Assembly (NCBI GenBank): GCA_030412945.1
Contig: JAUHJS010000004.1
Coordinates: forward strand, 372,001-436,000
Reading direction: 5' to 3'
Length of the DNA stretch: 64,000 nt
From: Shiella aurantiaca
GTDB taxonomy: Bacteria; Bacteroidota; Bacteroidia; Cytophagales; Cyclobacteriaceae
Part shown: in pieces, positions 34,644 to 43,897 of the stretch
Layout of the letters: each line of letters starts with the position of its first letter
How positions within the stretch are numbered: the first letter of the stretch is position 1
Notes under the pieces: generated by a model
Databases searched by the model: none
Told to the model about the DNA's origin: nothing
Seen by the model: the letters and a program-made list of their open reading frames with translations, nothing else
Position numbers and translations under genes: made by a program

Positions 34644-35126
34644 ATGGCAAGTAATCTTAAAAACCTCAGCGACTACTCCGGAAAGAATGTAGTCGACATT
34701 AGTAACAAGCGTTTCGCGGTGGTAGTAGCCGAGTGGAACGACCAAGTTACGGGCGCACTCTATGCAGGTGCACTTGACACCCTTTTGCAGCACGGTGCCA
34801 AAAAGGAGCATATTGTCACCACCTATGTGCCGGGTACCTTTGAGCTTTCGCTCGGGGCACAGTGGCAGGCCGAGCAGCATGAAATCGATGCCGTAATCTG
34901 CTTGGGCTGCGTGATTCAAGGCGAAACCCGCCATTTTGATTTTATCTGCGATGCCGTGGCCAATGGCATTACGCAGGTCGGGCTTAAATATGGTAAGCCG
35001 GTAATCTTTGGCGTGCTCACCACCGATAATCTAAAGCAGGCCCTCGATCGCTCAGGCGGAAAGCATGGCAATAAAGGCGATGAGGCGGCTATTACAGCCA
35101 TTAAAATGTTGGGTATCAAAAAATAA
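34644..35126 (+). CDS. ribH: 6,7-dimethyl-8-ribityllumazine synthase
   Basis: RibH condenses the ribityl-aminouracil and dihydroxybutanone phosphate to lumazine, the last step before riboflavin. The 160-residue protein has AVVVAEWND, the VPGTFELSLGAQW motif, CLGCVIQGETRHFDFICD (with the catalytic His after the ETxHFD pattern) and GVLTTDNLKQALDRSGGKHGNKG. The frame is open upstream into the terminator; the ATG at 34644 is the proper start. No other rib genes are nearby and I see no FMN riboswitch. lysC follows by 9 nt. Confidence 0.95.
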   Translation: MASNLKNLSDYSGKNVVDISNKRFAVVVAEWNDQVTGALYAGALDTLLQHGAKKEHIVTTYVPGTFELSLGAQWQAEQHEIDAVICLGCVIQGETRHFDFICDAVANGITQVGLKYGKPVIFGVLTTDNLKQALDRSGGKHGNKGDEAAITAIKMLGIKK

Positions 35127-35135
35127 TCTTCTTTT

Positions 35136-36452
35136 ATGAAAGTGGTAAAGTTTGGGGGAACTTCGGTAGGTTCTGCTCAGCGTATGAAACATGTGGCTAA
35201 TCTTATTTCACAAGACTCCACGCCTAAAATTATTGTACTTTCAGCCGTATCGGGCACTACCAATAGCTTGGTGGCCATAGCAGAAAGCATAGAGAAGGGA
35301 AAGCCGGAGGAGGCTTTGCAAAAAATTGTCCAACTCAAGACTAGTTATGAAGTATTGGTATCTGAACTGGTGAGCCAGACTGCTACCCAGCAAAAAGCCC
35401 AAGCGATTTTGGAAGAGCATTTTGGCTTGTTGGAAGCCCAAGCGAAAATGGTCTACTCCGACTCCATGCAGCGACTAATTGTGGCGCAAGGCGAACTTTT
35501 ATCTACCAAGCTTTTTATGCTGTACCTAGAGGAAGCGCAAATAGCAGCCGAATGGTGGTATGCCCCTGATTTTATGCAAATCGATTCCTTCAAGGAGCCC
35601 CTAATTCCGCAGCTGAGAGCTGGAGTGATGGATAAAGTGAAAGCCTCGCCACAGCACCTTTTTATTACGCAAGGCTTTATTTGTGTAAATGAGAAAGGTG
35701 AAATTGATAACCTCAAGCGAGGAGGAAGTGATTACTCTGCTACCTTAATTGGCGCAGCCATTTCGGCTGAGGAGGTACAAATCTGGACGGATATCGATGG
35801 CATGCATAATAACGACCCAAGGGTGGTGGAGAACACGTATCCAATAGCAGAGCTTTCTTTTGATGAAGCCTCTGAGTTGGCCTATTTCGGAGCGAAAATC
35901 CTTCATCCTAGTTCTATCTGGCCGGTGCAGAAATTCAATGTACCCGTTCGCTTGCTAAATACTATGCAGCCCGAAGCAAGAGGTACCTATATCAGCGCTA
36001 AGACAGGTCAGGAAGAAGTAAAAGCCTTGGCGGCAAAAGACGGCATCACCGCCATAAAAATCAAATCCAGCCGCATGATCTTGGCCTATGGTTTCTTGCG
36101 CAAAATCTTTGAGATTTTTGAAAACTATCGAACCTCTATTGATATGATTACTACTTCGGAAGTGGCCGTATCAGTGACTATCGATGACAATACCTATATA
36201 GAACCTATATTGGCCGAACTGCAAAAACTAGGCACCGTGGAGGTAGATTATAACCAAACCATAGTGTGTATTGTGGGCAACTTGGTAGCTGATAGCAAAG
36301 GCATTGTGAAGAAAGTGTTCGACTCACTGGAAGACATACCCGTGCGCATGATTTCTTATGGAGGAAGCAAGAACAACATCAGCCTGTTGGTGGATGTAAG
36401 CCAAAAAGTAAAGGCCCTTAAACAGTTGAATAAAGGCCTCTTTCAGAACTAA
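35136..36452 (+). CDS. lysC: Aspartate kinase
   Basis: Phosphorylates aspartate, the entry to lysine, threonine and methionine synthesis. The 438-residue monofunctional enzyme starts with VVKFGGTSVGSAQRM, contains GRGGSDYSATLIG-like sequence (KRGGSDYSATLIGAA), WTDIDGMHNNDPRVV and FGAKILHPSS, and ends with two ACT-type regulatory domains (about 300-435). Feedback control by an end-product amino acid is expected from the ACT pair. Not fused to homoserine dehydrogenase. Its stop overlaps the convergent nhaD stop by 4 bases. Confidence 0.93.
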   Translation: MKVVKFGGTSVGSAQRMKHVANLISQDSTPKIIVLSAVSGTTNSLVAIAESIEKGKPEEALQKIVQLKTSYEVLVSELVSQTATQQKAQAILEEHFGLLEAQAKMVYSDSMQRLIVAQGELLSTKLFMLYLEEAQIAAEWWYAPDFMQIDSFKEPLIPQLRAGVMDKVKASPQHLFITQGFICVNEKGEIDNLKRGGSDYSATLIGAAISAEEVQIWTDIDGMHNNDPRVVENTYPIAELSFDEASELAYFGAKILHPSSIWPVQKFNVPVRLLNTMQPEARGTYISAKTGQEEVKALAAKDGITAIKIKSSRMILAYGFLRKIFEIFENYRTSIDMITTSEVAVSVTIDDNTYIEPILAELQKLGTVEVDYNQTIVCIVGNLVADSKGIVKKVFDSLEDIPVRMISYGGSKNNISLLVDVSQKVKALKQLNKGLFQN

Positions 36453-37900
36453 ATCGGCTTAAAGGCGAAGAAAATCATCCATATTATGAATAATATGGGC
36501 AGCAGAAAAGGGATAGAGTACCGGATAAGATAACCGAAGAAAGAAGGCATCTTTATCCCTATCTGCTCGGCAATGGACTTAACCATAAAGTTGGGTCCGT
36601 TGCCTATATAGGTCATGGCGCCAAAAAATACCGCTGCTATAGAAATGGCCTGCAAATCCAATATCGAATCGTGGTACACGCCCCCACCAGCAAAAGCACG
36701 CACTTCCGTAATTCTGCTCACCGAGGCACCTTCAGCGGCCATGGAGGCAGCTAGGAAATTGACATAGGTGGGCGCATTATCTAGCACCGCAGAAAGGCTT
36801 CCCGTTCCCCAATATAAGGTATTGTGGGTAATCATTTCCGCTCCTTCTTCCGATTTGGCATAATTTCCCACTAGTTCTAAGGCGGGCATCATGGTCATAA
36901 ATATCCCGATAAAGATAAAGGCTACCTCACGGATGGGTTCAAAGCTGAAATCGTTGGCTTTTATAGCCTCTTTATTGGCAAATCGATACGAGAAAAAGGC
37001 AATGGATAGTAAAATTACCTCACGAATGAAGGAAATTTTTTGTCCGTCATATGCTATAGCAGGCACTCCCGGAATGATATTCGGGTCCACAAATACAGCC
37101 GCTATGGTAAGCGCCAGCCAGCCAAAACTTCTCACTCCTTTGATACTTACCTTGTTGGTATATACTAAAGGTTCATCGCCATAATACGCCTCGGAAGTAT
37201 TTCTTTTATCGAGCACATAAAAAATAATCAATAGGAGGAGCGTAGCAATAGACCAAGCCCAACTGTTATGTACTATGGTCCAGGCAAAAGGAACGCCCTT
37301 CAAAAAGCCTAGGAAAAGAGGAGGGTCACCAATGGGGGTAAGGGCACCGCCAATATTGCTGACAATAAAAATGAAAAAGACAATCAAATAAGGCTGCAAG
37401 CGTGTTTTGTTCAGGCGGATAAAAGGCCTAATCAATAGCATAGAAGCGCCCGTAGTTCCAATTAGGTTGGCAATTACTGCACCGAATAACAATAGCAGCA
37501 CATTGGCAAAGGGTGTGGCTTTTTTGTCTACATCAATCATAATACCACCTGAGGCAATAAACAAAGCGGCTAGCAGGGCAATGAATTGAACGTATTCGGC
37601 TACAGCGTGTATGGGACCGTGCAGATTATGTAAGGAGAACAAATAGTAGCCTACTACCAATAAAGCCAAGCCTATGGCTACTTTCGGATAATTTTTATGC
37701 CAGAAATGTTCATAAAAAAGAGGTCCTGTGGCAATCATTACTAGCAGAAGCACAAAAGGAATCACCGTCCATACCGGAGCTTGTGCATGCTGCGCCACTT
37801 CTTCGGTAAGCGCGGCACCATCAGACACCTTGCTAGCGTACACTGGAGCGAAAGCCAGCAATGAAAAAAACAGAAAAACCAAAAAAACTAATCTATTCAT
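36449..37900 (-). CDS. nhaD: NhaD-type sodium:proton antiporter
   Basis: The 483-residue protein has an N-terminal hydrophobic or signal-like segment and about twelve further helices of the ion-transporter superfamily. Family features include FIASGGIMIDVDKKATPFANV, GTTGASMLLIRPFIR, NIGGALTPIGDPPLFLGFLKGVPF and NAPTYVNFLA. NhaD exchanges Na+ (or Li+) for H+ and is frequent in marine Bacteroidota, in line with a saline habitat. It is monocistronic here and converges on lysC. Confidence 0.88.
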   Translation of the reverse strand: MNRLVFLVFLFFSLLAFAPVYASKVSDGAALTEEVAQHAQAPVWTVIPFVLLLVMIATGPLFYEHFWHKNYPKVAIGLALLVVGYYLFSLHNLHGPIHAVAEYVQFIALLAALFIASGGIMIDVDKKATPFANVLLLLFGAVIANLIGTTGASMLLIRPFIRLNKTRLQPYLIVFFIFIVSNIGGALTPIGDPPLFLGFLKGVPFAWTIVHNSWAWSIATLLLLIIFYVLDKRNTSEAYYGDEPLVYTNKVSIKGVRSFGWLALTIAAVFVDPNIIPGVPAIAYDGQKISFIREVILLSIAFFSYRFANKEAIKANDFSFEPIREVAFIFIGIFMTMMPALELVGNYAKSEEGAEMITHNTLYWGTGSLSAVLDNAPTYVNFLAASMAAEGASVSRITEVRAFAGGGVYHDSILDLQAISIAAVFFGAMTYIGNGPNFMVKSIAEQIGIKMPSFFGYLIRYSIPFLLPILFIIWMIFFAFKPI

Positions 37901-38008
37901 CCTTACCGAATTAAATGGATTGGGGCTTGTTTAGCCTAAATTAGAATAATTTTAAGAAAAGCGGCAATTTACCAAAGAAGTTCCTTGCCCGGCCGATTCC
38001 AAAATCAA

Positions 38009-39253
38009 TTAATTATTATCTTTTGTCCCAACCAATTGGTTAAGAGCAATTTCAAAGGCGGCATTTGCCAATGAAGTTTTTTCGGGGTTAATGGCTCGGA
38101 CACCCTCGAGCGCTTTTCTTATAGTGGCCGATGTATCTGCAAAGATAGCCTCATCTGTGACTTCTATCTCACCGCTCATCAGATAGGCGAATACGCGGGC
38201 CATTCCGCAGTTGGCAATGAAGTCGGGGATGAGGGAAATGTTTTGATCTACAAACTCGGTAGTGCTCCCAAAGAATATTTCTGGGTCATTAAAAGGCACG
38301 TTGGCACCACAAGAAATTACCTCCAGGCCTTTATTGATGAGGCGCTGGCTTTGTTCTTTAGTAACCAAGCGAGAAGCGGCCGCAGGAACCAAAATATCAG
38401 CCTCCATATCCCAAATCTTCTGATTGATTTCTTCAAAAGGAATCAGGGAATCGCTTTGCAGGGTATTGCCTTTACGGTTGATGAATAAGGCGCGCACTTC
38501 TTCAAATCTTAGTCCTTCCGGACGAATAATTCCGCCTACGCGATCAATAATCCCTACGATTTTCACACCGGCTTCGGCCAGATAATAAGCCGCAGCTGCT
38601 CCCACATTTCCCCAGCCTTGTATAATGGCACGTTTTTGTTTCACATCACCACCCCATAATTGATAGTAGTGCAAAATAGATTCTGACACGCCATAGCCGG
38701 TAATCATATCGGCCACGGTATATTTTTTCTCTAAAGCAGGGCTGTATTTGGCATCTTCCAATACTTTGGAAACGCCATGGCGCAATTGCCCAATTTTTTG
38801 GATTTTTTGAGGTTCGGTAGCTAGGTAGTGGCCATTTACCACACCTTCCTGTGGGTGCCAAAGACCAAAATCTTCGGTTATGGGAATTACCTCATGGATT
38901 TCGTCCACGTTCAAATCACCACCTGTGCCATAATAGTTTTTAAGCAAAGGGATAACCGCCTTGTACCAGCGCTCAAGCACGCCCTTTTTGCGCGGATCGG
39001 CTGGATCGAAGTTTATACCGGATTTGGCTCCACCAATGGCAGGGCCGGATACGGAAAACTTAATTTCCATGGTTTTGGCCAATGATTCTACTTCGCGTTT
39101 GTCGAGCCCCTTACGCATACGGGTGCCACCTCCTGCTGCTCCACCTCTCAGGCTATTGATTACCACCCAGCCTTCGGCTTCGGTTTCGGCATCGTGCCAC
39201 TCAAATACAATTTCGGGTTTCTTATTTTCAAACTTTTTAAGTAGTTCTTTCAT
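38009..39253 (-). CDS. Glu/Leu/Phe/Val dehydrogenase family protein
   Basis: The 414-residue protein has an ELFV dehydrogenase N-terminal domain (RGGAAGGGTRMRKGL, then GPAIGGAKSGINFDPADPRK, in which the Lys corresponds to the substrate-site Lys) and a Rossmann domain (IQGWGNVGAAAAYYLAEAG). It catalyses reversible NAD(P)-linked oxidative deamination of an amino acid, most likely glutamate. The substrate loop reads GGAKSG instead of the common GGGKGG, so the substrate is less certain than the fold. A TATTTTTG box lies 17 nt upstream. Confidence 0.85.
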   Translation of the reverse strand: MKELLKKFENKKPEIVFEWHDAETEAEGWVVINSLRGGAAGGGTRMRKGLDKREVESLAKTMEIKFSVSGPAIGGAKSGINFDPADPRKKGVLERWYKAVIPLLKNYYGTGGDLNVDEIHEVIPITEDFGLWHPQEGVVNGHYLATEPQKIQKIGQLRHGVSKVLEDAKYSPALEKKYTVADMITGYGVSESILHYYQLWGGDVKQKRAIIQGWGNVGAAAAYYLAEAGVKIVGIIDRVGGIIRPEGLRFEEVRALFINRKGNTLQSDSLIPFEEINQKIWDMEADILVPAAASRLVTKEQSQRLINKGLEVISCGANVPFNDPEIFFGSTTEFVDQNISLIPDFIANCGMARVFAYLMSGEIEVTDEAIFADTSATIRKALEGVRAINPEKTSLANAAFEIALNQLVGTKDNN

Positions 39254-39270
39254 TATCCAAACGTTTGCGA

Positions 39271-39278
39271 CAAAAATA
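39271..39278 (-). promoter_or_regulatory. -7 box of the dehydrogenase gene
   Basis: TATTTTTG on the minus strand matches TAnnTTTG, 17 nt before the start codon and in the gap after anmK. The nearest TTG is 28 nt upstream, so the -33 element is uncertain. Confidence 0.45.
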
Positions 39279-39294
39279 GAAAAAATAATCAGAC

Positions 39295-40377
39295 CTATAA
39301 ACTATACAATATACCCGAGCGGGAATCGGCCTGGGCCCCCGTTACGGATTTCCAAACATTGATGTTTCCGGTTTGGTGCAACACGGCCAAAAAAGCAAAC
39401 ACCAAAGCTTCTTTGTAATTAATGAGTTCGGCTTCTGGCACCACAGGCCTGCATCCTTTGGGCCAATACTGAGAAAAAAGCGACACGAGATAGCTATGGA
39501 AAGCACCGCCTCCGGTAAGCAATATCTCTCCCTGTATGGATTCTTTATCCAAAACCTGTCCGATTTGATAGGCAATATGATGACAAGCCGTACACAAGTG
39601 GTTTTCTACCGTATCGGGATATTGCGCCAACAACGGGAGCACCATTTGCTGAAACCATTCCACGCCCAGGCTTTTGGGGTAGGCCTCTTGGTAATAGGCT
39701 AAGCGGTTCAATGCTTCAAAAAGCGCCTCATTGACCTGTCCTTTTTGCGCTAATTGCCCCTGATTATCATAAAGTAGGCCCAAAGGCTGTATAATATGGT
39801 TCAATAGCATATTGGCCGGAGCGATATCAAAAGCCAAGCGCGTATCTTGCTTCGACCAAGAGATATTGGCAATGCCGCCTAAGTTGATGCAGGCGCCATA
39901 TTGCCCAAACAGCAGTTCATCTCCTATTGGCACCAAAGGAGCTCCTTGGCCGCCCAAGGCGACATCGAGGCTACGAAAATCAGCAACTACGGGGATTCGC
40001 GTGACCACCAGAAGGGCATAAGGATCCCCAATTTGTAAAGTAAATCCTTCTTTCGGCTGATGAAAAACCGTATGCCCATGTGAGCCTATCCACTGAGGGG
40101 AGACTTGGTGTTCTTGGATAAACTGCTGAGCCAGTTCTCCAAAATAAGCTCCCAAGCGATGATGTAGGCGCGTAAGCTCCAAGCCAGACAAATGAATGGC
40201 CTGGCCCAAGTCATTGCGCCATTTTTCCGAGTAGGCTAAAGTAGTGCAGGGGCCTAATCTGTATTGCCATTTCCCTTGGATGTGCTGAAATTCCACATAG
40301 GCAATATCCAACCCATCGAGCGAGGTGCCCGACATCAGGCCAAGGGCCGAATAGGTATTTGTTTGACTATTTTCCAT
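39295..40377 (-). CDS. anmK: Anhydro-N-acetylmuramic acid kinase
   Basis: AnmK phosphorylates and opens 1,6-anhydro-MurNAc to MurNAc-6-phosphate in cell-wall recycling. The 360-residue protein begins with GLMSGTSLDGLDIAYVEF and contains WIGSHGHTVFHQP, LQIGDPYALLVVTRIPVVADFR, INLGGIANISW and LLTGGGAFHSYLVSL, all family landmarks. A longer frame starts at 40413, but the ATG at 40377 is preferred because a -7 box lies at 40411-40418, upstream of which translation could not begin. Confidence 0.93.
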   Translation of the reverse strand: MENSQTNTYSALGLMSGTSLDGLDIAYVEFQHIQGKWQYRLGPCTTLAYSEKWRNDLGQAIHLSGLELTRLHHRLGAYFGELAQQFIQEHQVSPQWIGSHGHTVFHQPKEGFTLQIGDPYALLVVTRIPVVADFRSLDVALGGQGAPLVPIGDELLFGQYGACINLGGIANISWSKQDTRLAFDIAPANMLLNHIIQPLGLLYDNQGQLAQKGQVNEALFEALNRLAYYQEAYPKSLGVEWFQQMVLPLLAQYPDTVENHLCTACHHIAYQIGQVLDKESIQGEILLTGGGAFHSYLVSLFSQYWPKGCRPVVPEAELINYKEALVFAFLAVLHQTGNINVWKSVTGAQADSRSGILYSL

Positions 40378-40410
40378 GCTGGAAGATGTTTTTAGCCCTA
40401 GTGATGTGCA

Positions 40411-40418
40411 CAAAAGTA
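40411..40418 (-). promoter_or_regulatory. -7 box of anmK
   Basis: TACTTTTG on the minus strand matches TAnnTTTG, 33 nt before the anmK ATG. I see no TTG at the proper distance upstream. Confidence 0.45.
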
Positions 40419-40474
40419 TCGGATTTGGGTATAATTGCCGTGTTTTTTTTGTGCTTTACGCTTTATTATTGGTT

Positions 40475-40509
40475 TTTGCCTAGTTCTGACACCAATAAGT
40501 ATAATTTTG
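40475..40509 (+). promoter_or_regulatory. coaX promoter, predicted leaderless
   Basis: TAATTTTG (40502-40509) matches TAnnTTTG, with TTTG at 40475-40478, 23 nt upstream. The box ends 4 nt before the coaX ATG, so the transcript should begin at or next to the start codon. Confidence 0.6.
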
Positions 40510-40513
40510 TAGC

Positions 40514-41233
40514 ATGTTTGCCGCCATCGACATAGGAAATACCCGCATCAAAATCGGTTTCTTTGAAGGAAATCTCCTGCACGAAATCCGTGATTGTGAA
40601 ACCTTACCCCAAATGCAACAAGCATTACAAAGCCATGCGGTAGAGCGGGTAATCGTATCCAGCGTTCGGTTTAGTTCCGAAGAAATGCAGCCTTTTTTGG
40701 CCGAGTATGCTCCCTTATACCTTAGCCATCAAACCCCTCTTCCCATATCTATTTCCTATGCCACACCCCATTCCTTAGGCACCGACCGATTGGCGATGGC
40801 ATGTGGGGCGCATGCGCTGTATCCACAAGGTAGCTCCTTAAGCATTGCTCTGGGGACGTGCATTACCTATAATCTATTACTTCCTAAAATAGGCTTTGTC
40901 GGTGGTGCCATTTCTCCCGGGGTAGAAATGCGTGCCAAGGCCATGCATACTTTTACGGCTCGCCTGCCGTTAGTAAGCCTGTCGTCTGATGAAATAAGCC
41001 CATTGGGGATAAGTACAGAACATAGCCTGCAAGCCGGAGTGGTGCATGGTGTTTGGTATGAAATCCTGGGATTTATAGAAGAATATCGCGCACAACAGCA
41101 AGATTTACAAATATTTATTTGTGGCGGCAATCTTAATTTATTTGAAAAAAAGATAAAAGAACCCATCTTTGCACTCCCTGAATTGGTGCTAGTAGGGCTT
41201 AATGCAATTTTACACTATAATGTTCATACCTAA
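40514..41233 (+). CDS. coaX: Type III pantothenate kinase
   Basis: CoaX phosphorylates pantothenate, the first step of coenzyme A synthesis. The 239-residue protein has the ASKHA phosphate loop AIDIGNTRIKIGFFEGN, the motif PHSLGTDRLAMACGA, ALGTCITYN and FVGGAISPGVEMRAKAMH. It is the first gene of a long plus-strand cluster of envelope genes; the next gene starts inside its last codons. Confidence 0.95.
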   Translation: MFAAIDIGNTRIKIGFFEGNLLHEIRDCETLPQMQQALQSHAVERVIVSSVRFSSEEMQPFLAEYAPLYLSHQTPLPISISYATPHSLGTDRLAMACGAHALYPQGSSLSIALGTCITYNLLLPKIGFVGGAISPGVEMRAKAMHTFTARLPLVSLSSDEISPLGISTEHSLQAGVVHGVWYEILGFIEEYRAQQQDLQIFICGGNLNLFEKKIKEPIFALPELVLVGLNAILHYNVHT

Positions 41234-42542
41234 AACACGAACGACTGTCGCCTTGGCGATTTCCTTTTTTATTTGCTTTTCTTTCCTTGCGCAGGCTCAG
41301 GTGGGTTCTTCACCCTACTCCGCAAAGGGCATTGGGGAAATCAACCAGCCTGGCCTAATCAATAACATCGGTATGGGCGGAGCCGGCTTAGGCTATGGAA
41401 GCACGTGGTATATCAATACACTCAATCCGGCCATGCTATCGTACAATGCGCTCAGCACTTTTGAAGTAGGCCTTTCTACCGAAATCAAGAATAGCAATGA
41501 TGGGACTATAAGAACCCAAAACATTACAGGAAACATCAATTATCTTTCATTTGCTTTTCCTTTATATGCCAATAAATGGTCGATGGCAGTGGGGATGACT
41601 CCTTACAGCAGCGTGAATTACGACCTTATAAGTACACAAAACGTAGGATTTGATGGGGCTACCGTTACCTATACTTATAGTGGAAACGGAGGCATCAACC
41701 AGTACTATTTTACTAATGGCTTCCGTATTTACAAAGGTCTTTCAGCGGGCATCAAGGCCAGTCTTTTGTATGGTTCGGTATCGCGTGATAATAATGCCGT
41801 ATTGAGCCGCTACGATGTGGTAGACGATGTAGAAGTAACCGCTGTGAACACCACGGGTATGATTGAGCGTACCACCTATTCCGATTTGGGCATCACTTTG
41901 GGCTTGGCCTATCGGCAAAAACTTAACGATAACCACGCAATTACCTTGGCGGCCACCTACGACTTGGAAGGTAATATGAACGCCAAGCTGTACAAGGAGC
42001 TCGAAACACGCAACTATCAAGGCACGGGGCAGGTGTTGTATCCGGTAGATACCGTTACCAAAAATATTATCGCCAACAATACAGCCGCTAAAACGGTTAT
42101 CCCTGCGAAATTAGGCCTTGGTCTTACATGGGCTTGGAAAAATAAATTATATGTTTCTTCGGATGTTTACCTGCAAGACTGGAGCCAGTTTCAGAACACA
42201 GAAGGAAGCAATGAAGATTTCCAAAATAGCTTACTGTGGGCCACAGGAGCAGAATTTACTCCTAACTCCACCTCAGTAAGAAGATACCTCGAAAGGGTAT
42301 CATACCGAGCCGGATTTAGTTATGAAAGGTCACCATTTTATTACAACGGCACTCAAGTTAATGAGTTTGGTATTAATTTTGGAGCTTCTTTTCCGATAGG
42401 TAGGCTGTCGAACCTGAACATGGGCGCCCATATCGGACAAAGAGGGACTACCAACAACGGATTGATACAAGAGAATTTTTATAAAATTTACTTGGGTATC
42501 ACATTCAACGATAAATGGTTTAATAGAAGACAATTTGATTAA
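41220..42542 (+). CDS. Predicted outer-membrane beta-barrel protein
   Basis: The precursor is 440 residues with a signal peptide (ending in FSFLAQAQ). The mature part is made of alternating amphipathic strands with aromatic girdles, starting GSSPYSAKGIGEINQPG and GMGGAGLGYGSTWYINTLNPA, a pattern seen in Bacteroidota outer-membrane proteins related to OmpP1/FadL-type barrels. It overlaps the coaX end by 14 bases. The start at 41220 begins the signal peptide; 41202 is the alternative. Its place ahead of a TPR protein and LptC suggests a role in the envelope, but no specific function can be given. Confidence 0.75.
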   Translation: MFIPKTRTTVALAISFFICFSFLAQAQVGSSPYSAKGIGEINQPGLINNIGMGGAGLGYGSTWYINTLNPAMLSYNALSTFEVGLSTEIKNSNDGTIRTQNITGNINYLSFAFPLYANKWSMAVGMTPYSSVNYDLISTQNVGFDGATVTYTYSGNGGINQYYFTNGFRIYKGLSAGIKASLLYGSVSRDNNAVLSRYDVVDDVEVTAVNTTGMIERTTYSDLGITLGLAYRQKLNDNHAITLAATYDLEGNMNAKLYKELETRNYQGTGQVLYPVDTVTKNIIANNTAAKTVIPAKLGLGLTWAWKNKLYVSSDVYLQDWSQFQNTEGSNEDFQNSLLWATGAEFTPNSTSVRRYLERVSYRAGFSYERSPFYYNGTQVNEFGINFGASFPIGRLSNLNMGAHIGQRGTTNNGLIQENFYKIYLGITFNDKWFNRRQFD

Positions 42543-42553
42543 AGAGAGCGATT

Positions 42554-43867
42554 ATGAAAGCGAGATGTATTTTATCAGTGTTGGGTTTGCTTTTGGTAAG
42601 CCAAACTTTATTGGGCCAAGACAACTGGAAATGGCCTGAAGATCCGGCTCAACGATCTATTGCCGAGGAAAAAAACGTATTATACTCTGATTACTTAAGG
42701 GCAGACAATTTCACCAGCGCTAAGAAGCCGCTTGAGTGGTTGCTTGTGAATACACCCGATTTGAACCCTTCTATCTATATCAATGGTGCCAAGGTGTTTG
42801 AGGGACTGATTGAAGAAGAAAAAGACGCGGCTCGTAAAGCCATTCTTCAAGATTCTTTGATTATGATTTATGATCTTCGTATCAAGTATTTTAACGAAAA
42901 AGCTTCTGTTACTGATCGTAAAGCCTATTCTTCTTACAAATACTGGAGAGACAGAAAAGAGAAATATCCTGAGATGTATGCCATCTTCAACGAGGCATTT
43001 GAACTTAACGGCAACGAAATGTCCAGCTACAACTTAGTAGCCTACATGGATGCCGTAAGAAGACACAAGCTTACTTCTAAAGATGTGACCGATGAAAAGG
43101 CCATAGAAATCTATGAAAAAATCTCCGATGTGATTGACTATCAAATCAAAAACAAGGTGACTGACGAAGATAAGTTGTTGAAAATTAAAGACAATATCGA
43201 TAAGGTGTTTGTAGGAACGGTTACCATTACTTGCGACCTGATTGAAAACAACTTAGGGTCTAAGTTTAATGCCAACCCTACCGATATCAAATTGGCGAAG
43301 AATATCTTTAAGTTAGGCTTTGCTTCTAAGTGTACCGATAGTGATATCTTCTTGAAAGCTACCGAATATTATTTCTCGCAAGAGCCTGAGTTCGGATTGG
43401 CCAAATTGGTTGCTATTAAATACATTCAAAGAGAAAACTACGAAAAGGCGATTTCTTTTTACGAAAAAGCCGTAAGTCTAACCGATGAGAATATCAAAAA
43501 GGCTGAAATCTACCTTAGCGTAGCAGAGATTCTGTACAAAAAAGGACAGAAGGCCAATGCCCGTGACTATGCTTTCAAAGCGGTAGCTACTGATCCGTCA
43601 TCTGCAAAAGATGCCTACACATTGGTGGGCAACATGTACATGACCAGCTACGAACAGTGTAAAGGTGAAAACCCAGTGAAAGACAGAGCGGTGTTCTTGG
43701 CAGCGTATGAAATGTATAAGAAGGCCGGAAACAGCCAAGGTATGCAAAGTGCCAAAGAGCAGTTCCCGTCTATCGAGGAGATATTTACCCAAAACATGGA
43801 AGTTGGTCAGGCCATTTCTACCGGATGTTGGGTGAACGAATCTGTGATTATCCAAAGAAGAGACTAA
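42554..43867 (+). CDS. Exported tetratricopeptide-repeat protein
   Basis: The 437-residue precursor has a signal peptide (MKARCILSVLGLLLVSQTLLG, then Q). The mature part is helical: an N-terminal region containing WLLVNTPDLNPSIYINGAKVFEG, and TPR units toward the C-terminus (about residues 290-360: YEKAISFYEKAVSLTD, ILYKKGQKANARDYAFKAV). The end has a GCWVNESVIIQRRD tail. It lies 11 nt after the barrel gene and is followed by a terminator hairpin just before lptC. Function unknown; likely a periplasmic scaffold working with neighbours. Confidence 0.8.
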   Translation: MKARCILSVLGLLLVSQTLLGQDNWKWPEDPAQRSIAEEKNVLYSDYLRADNFTSAKKPLEWLLVNTPDLNPSIYINGAKVFEGLIEEEKDAARKAILQDSLIMIYDLRIKYFNEKASVTDRKAYSSYKYWRDRKEKYPEMYAIFNEAFELNGNEMSSYNLVAYMDAVRRHKLTSKDVTDEKAIEIYEKISDVIDYQIKNKVTDEDKLLKIKDNIDKVFVGTVTITCDLIENNLGSKFNANPTDIKLAKNIFKLGFASKCTDSDIFLKATEYYFSQEPEFGLAKLVAIKYIQRENYEKAISFYEKAVSLTDENIKKAEIYLSVAEILYKKGQKANARDYAFKAVATDPSSAKDAYTLVGNMYMTSYEQCKGENPVKDRAVFLAAYEMYKKAGNSQGMQSAKEQFPSIEEIFTQNMEVGQAISTGCWVNESVIIQRRD

Positions 43868-43869
43868 AC

Positions 43870-43897
43870 AAAGTGGGTGAAAGCCCACTTTCTTTTT
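43870..43897 (+). terminator. Intrinsic terminator/attenuator immediately before lptC
   Basis: An 8-bp perfect stem (AAAGTGGG with CCCACTTT), 6-nt loop and a CTTTTT tract ending at the base before the lptC ATG. Since the genes are co-directional, it should lower but not abolish lptC transcription, or lptC needs another promoter. Confidence 0.65.
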
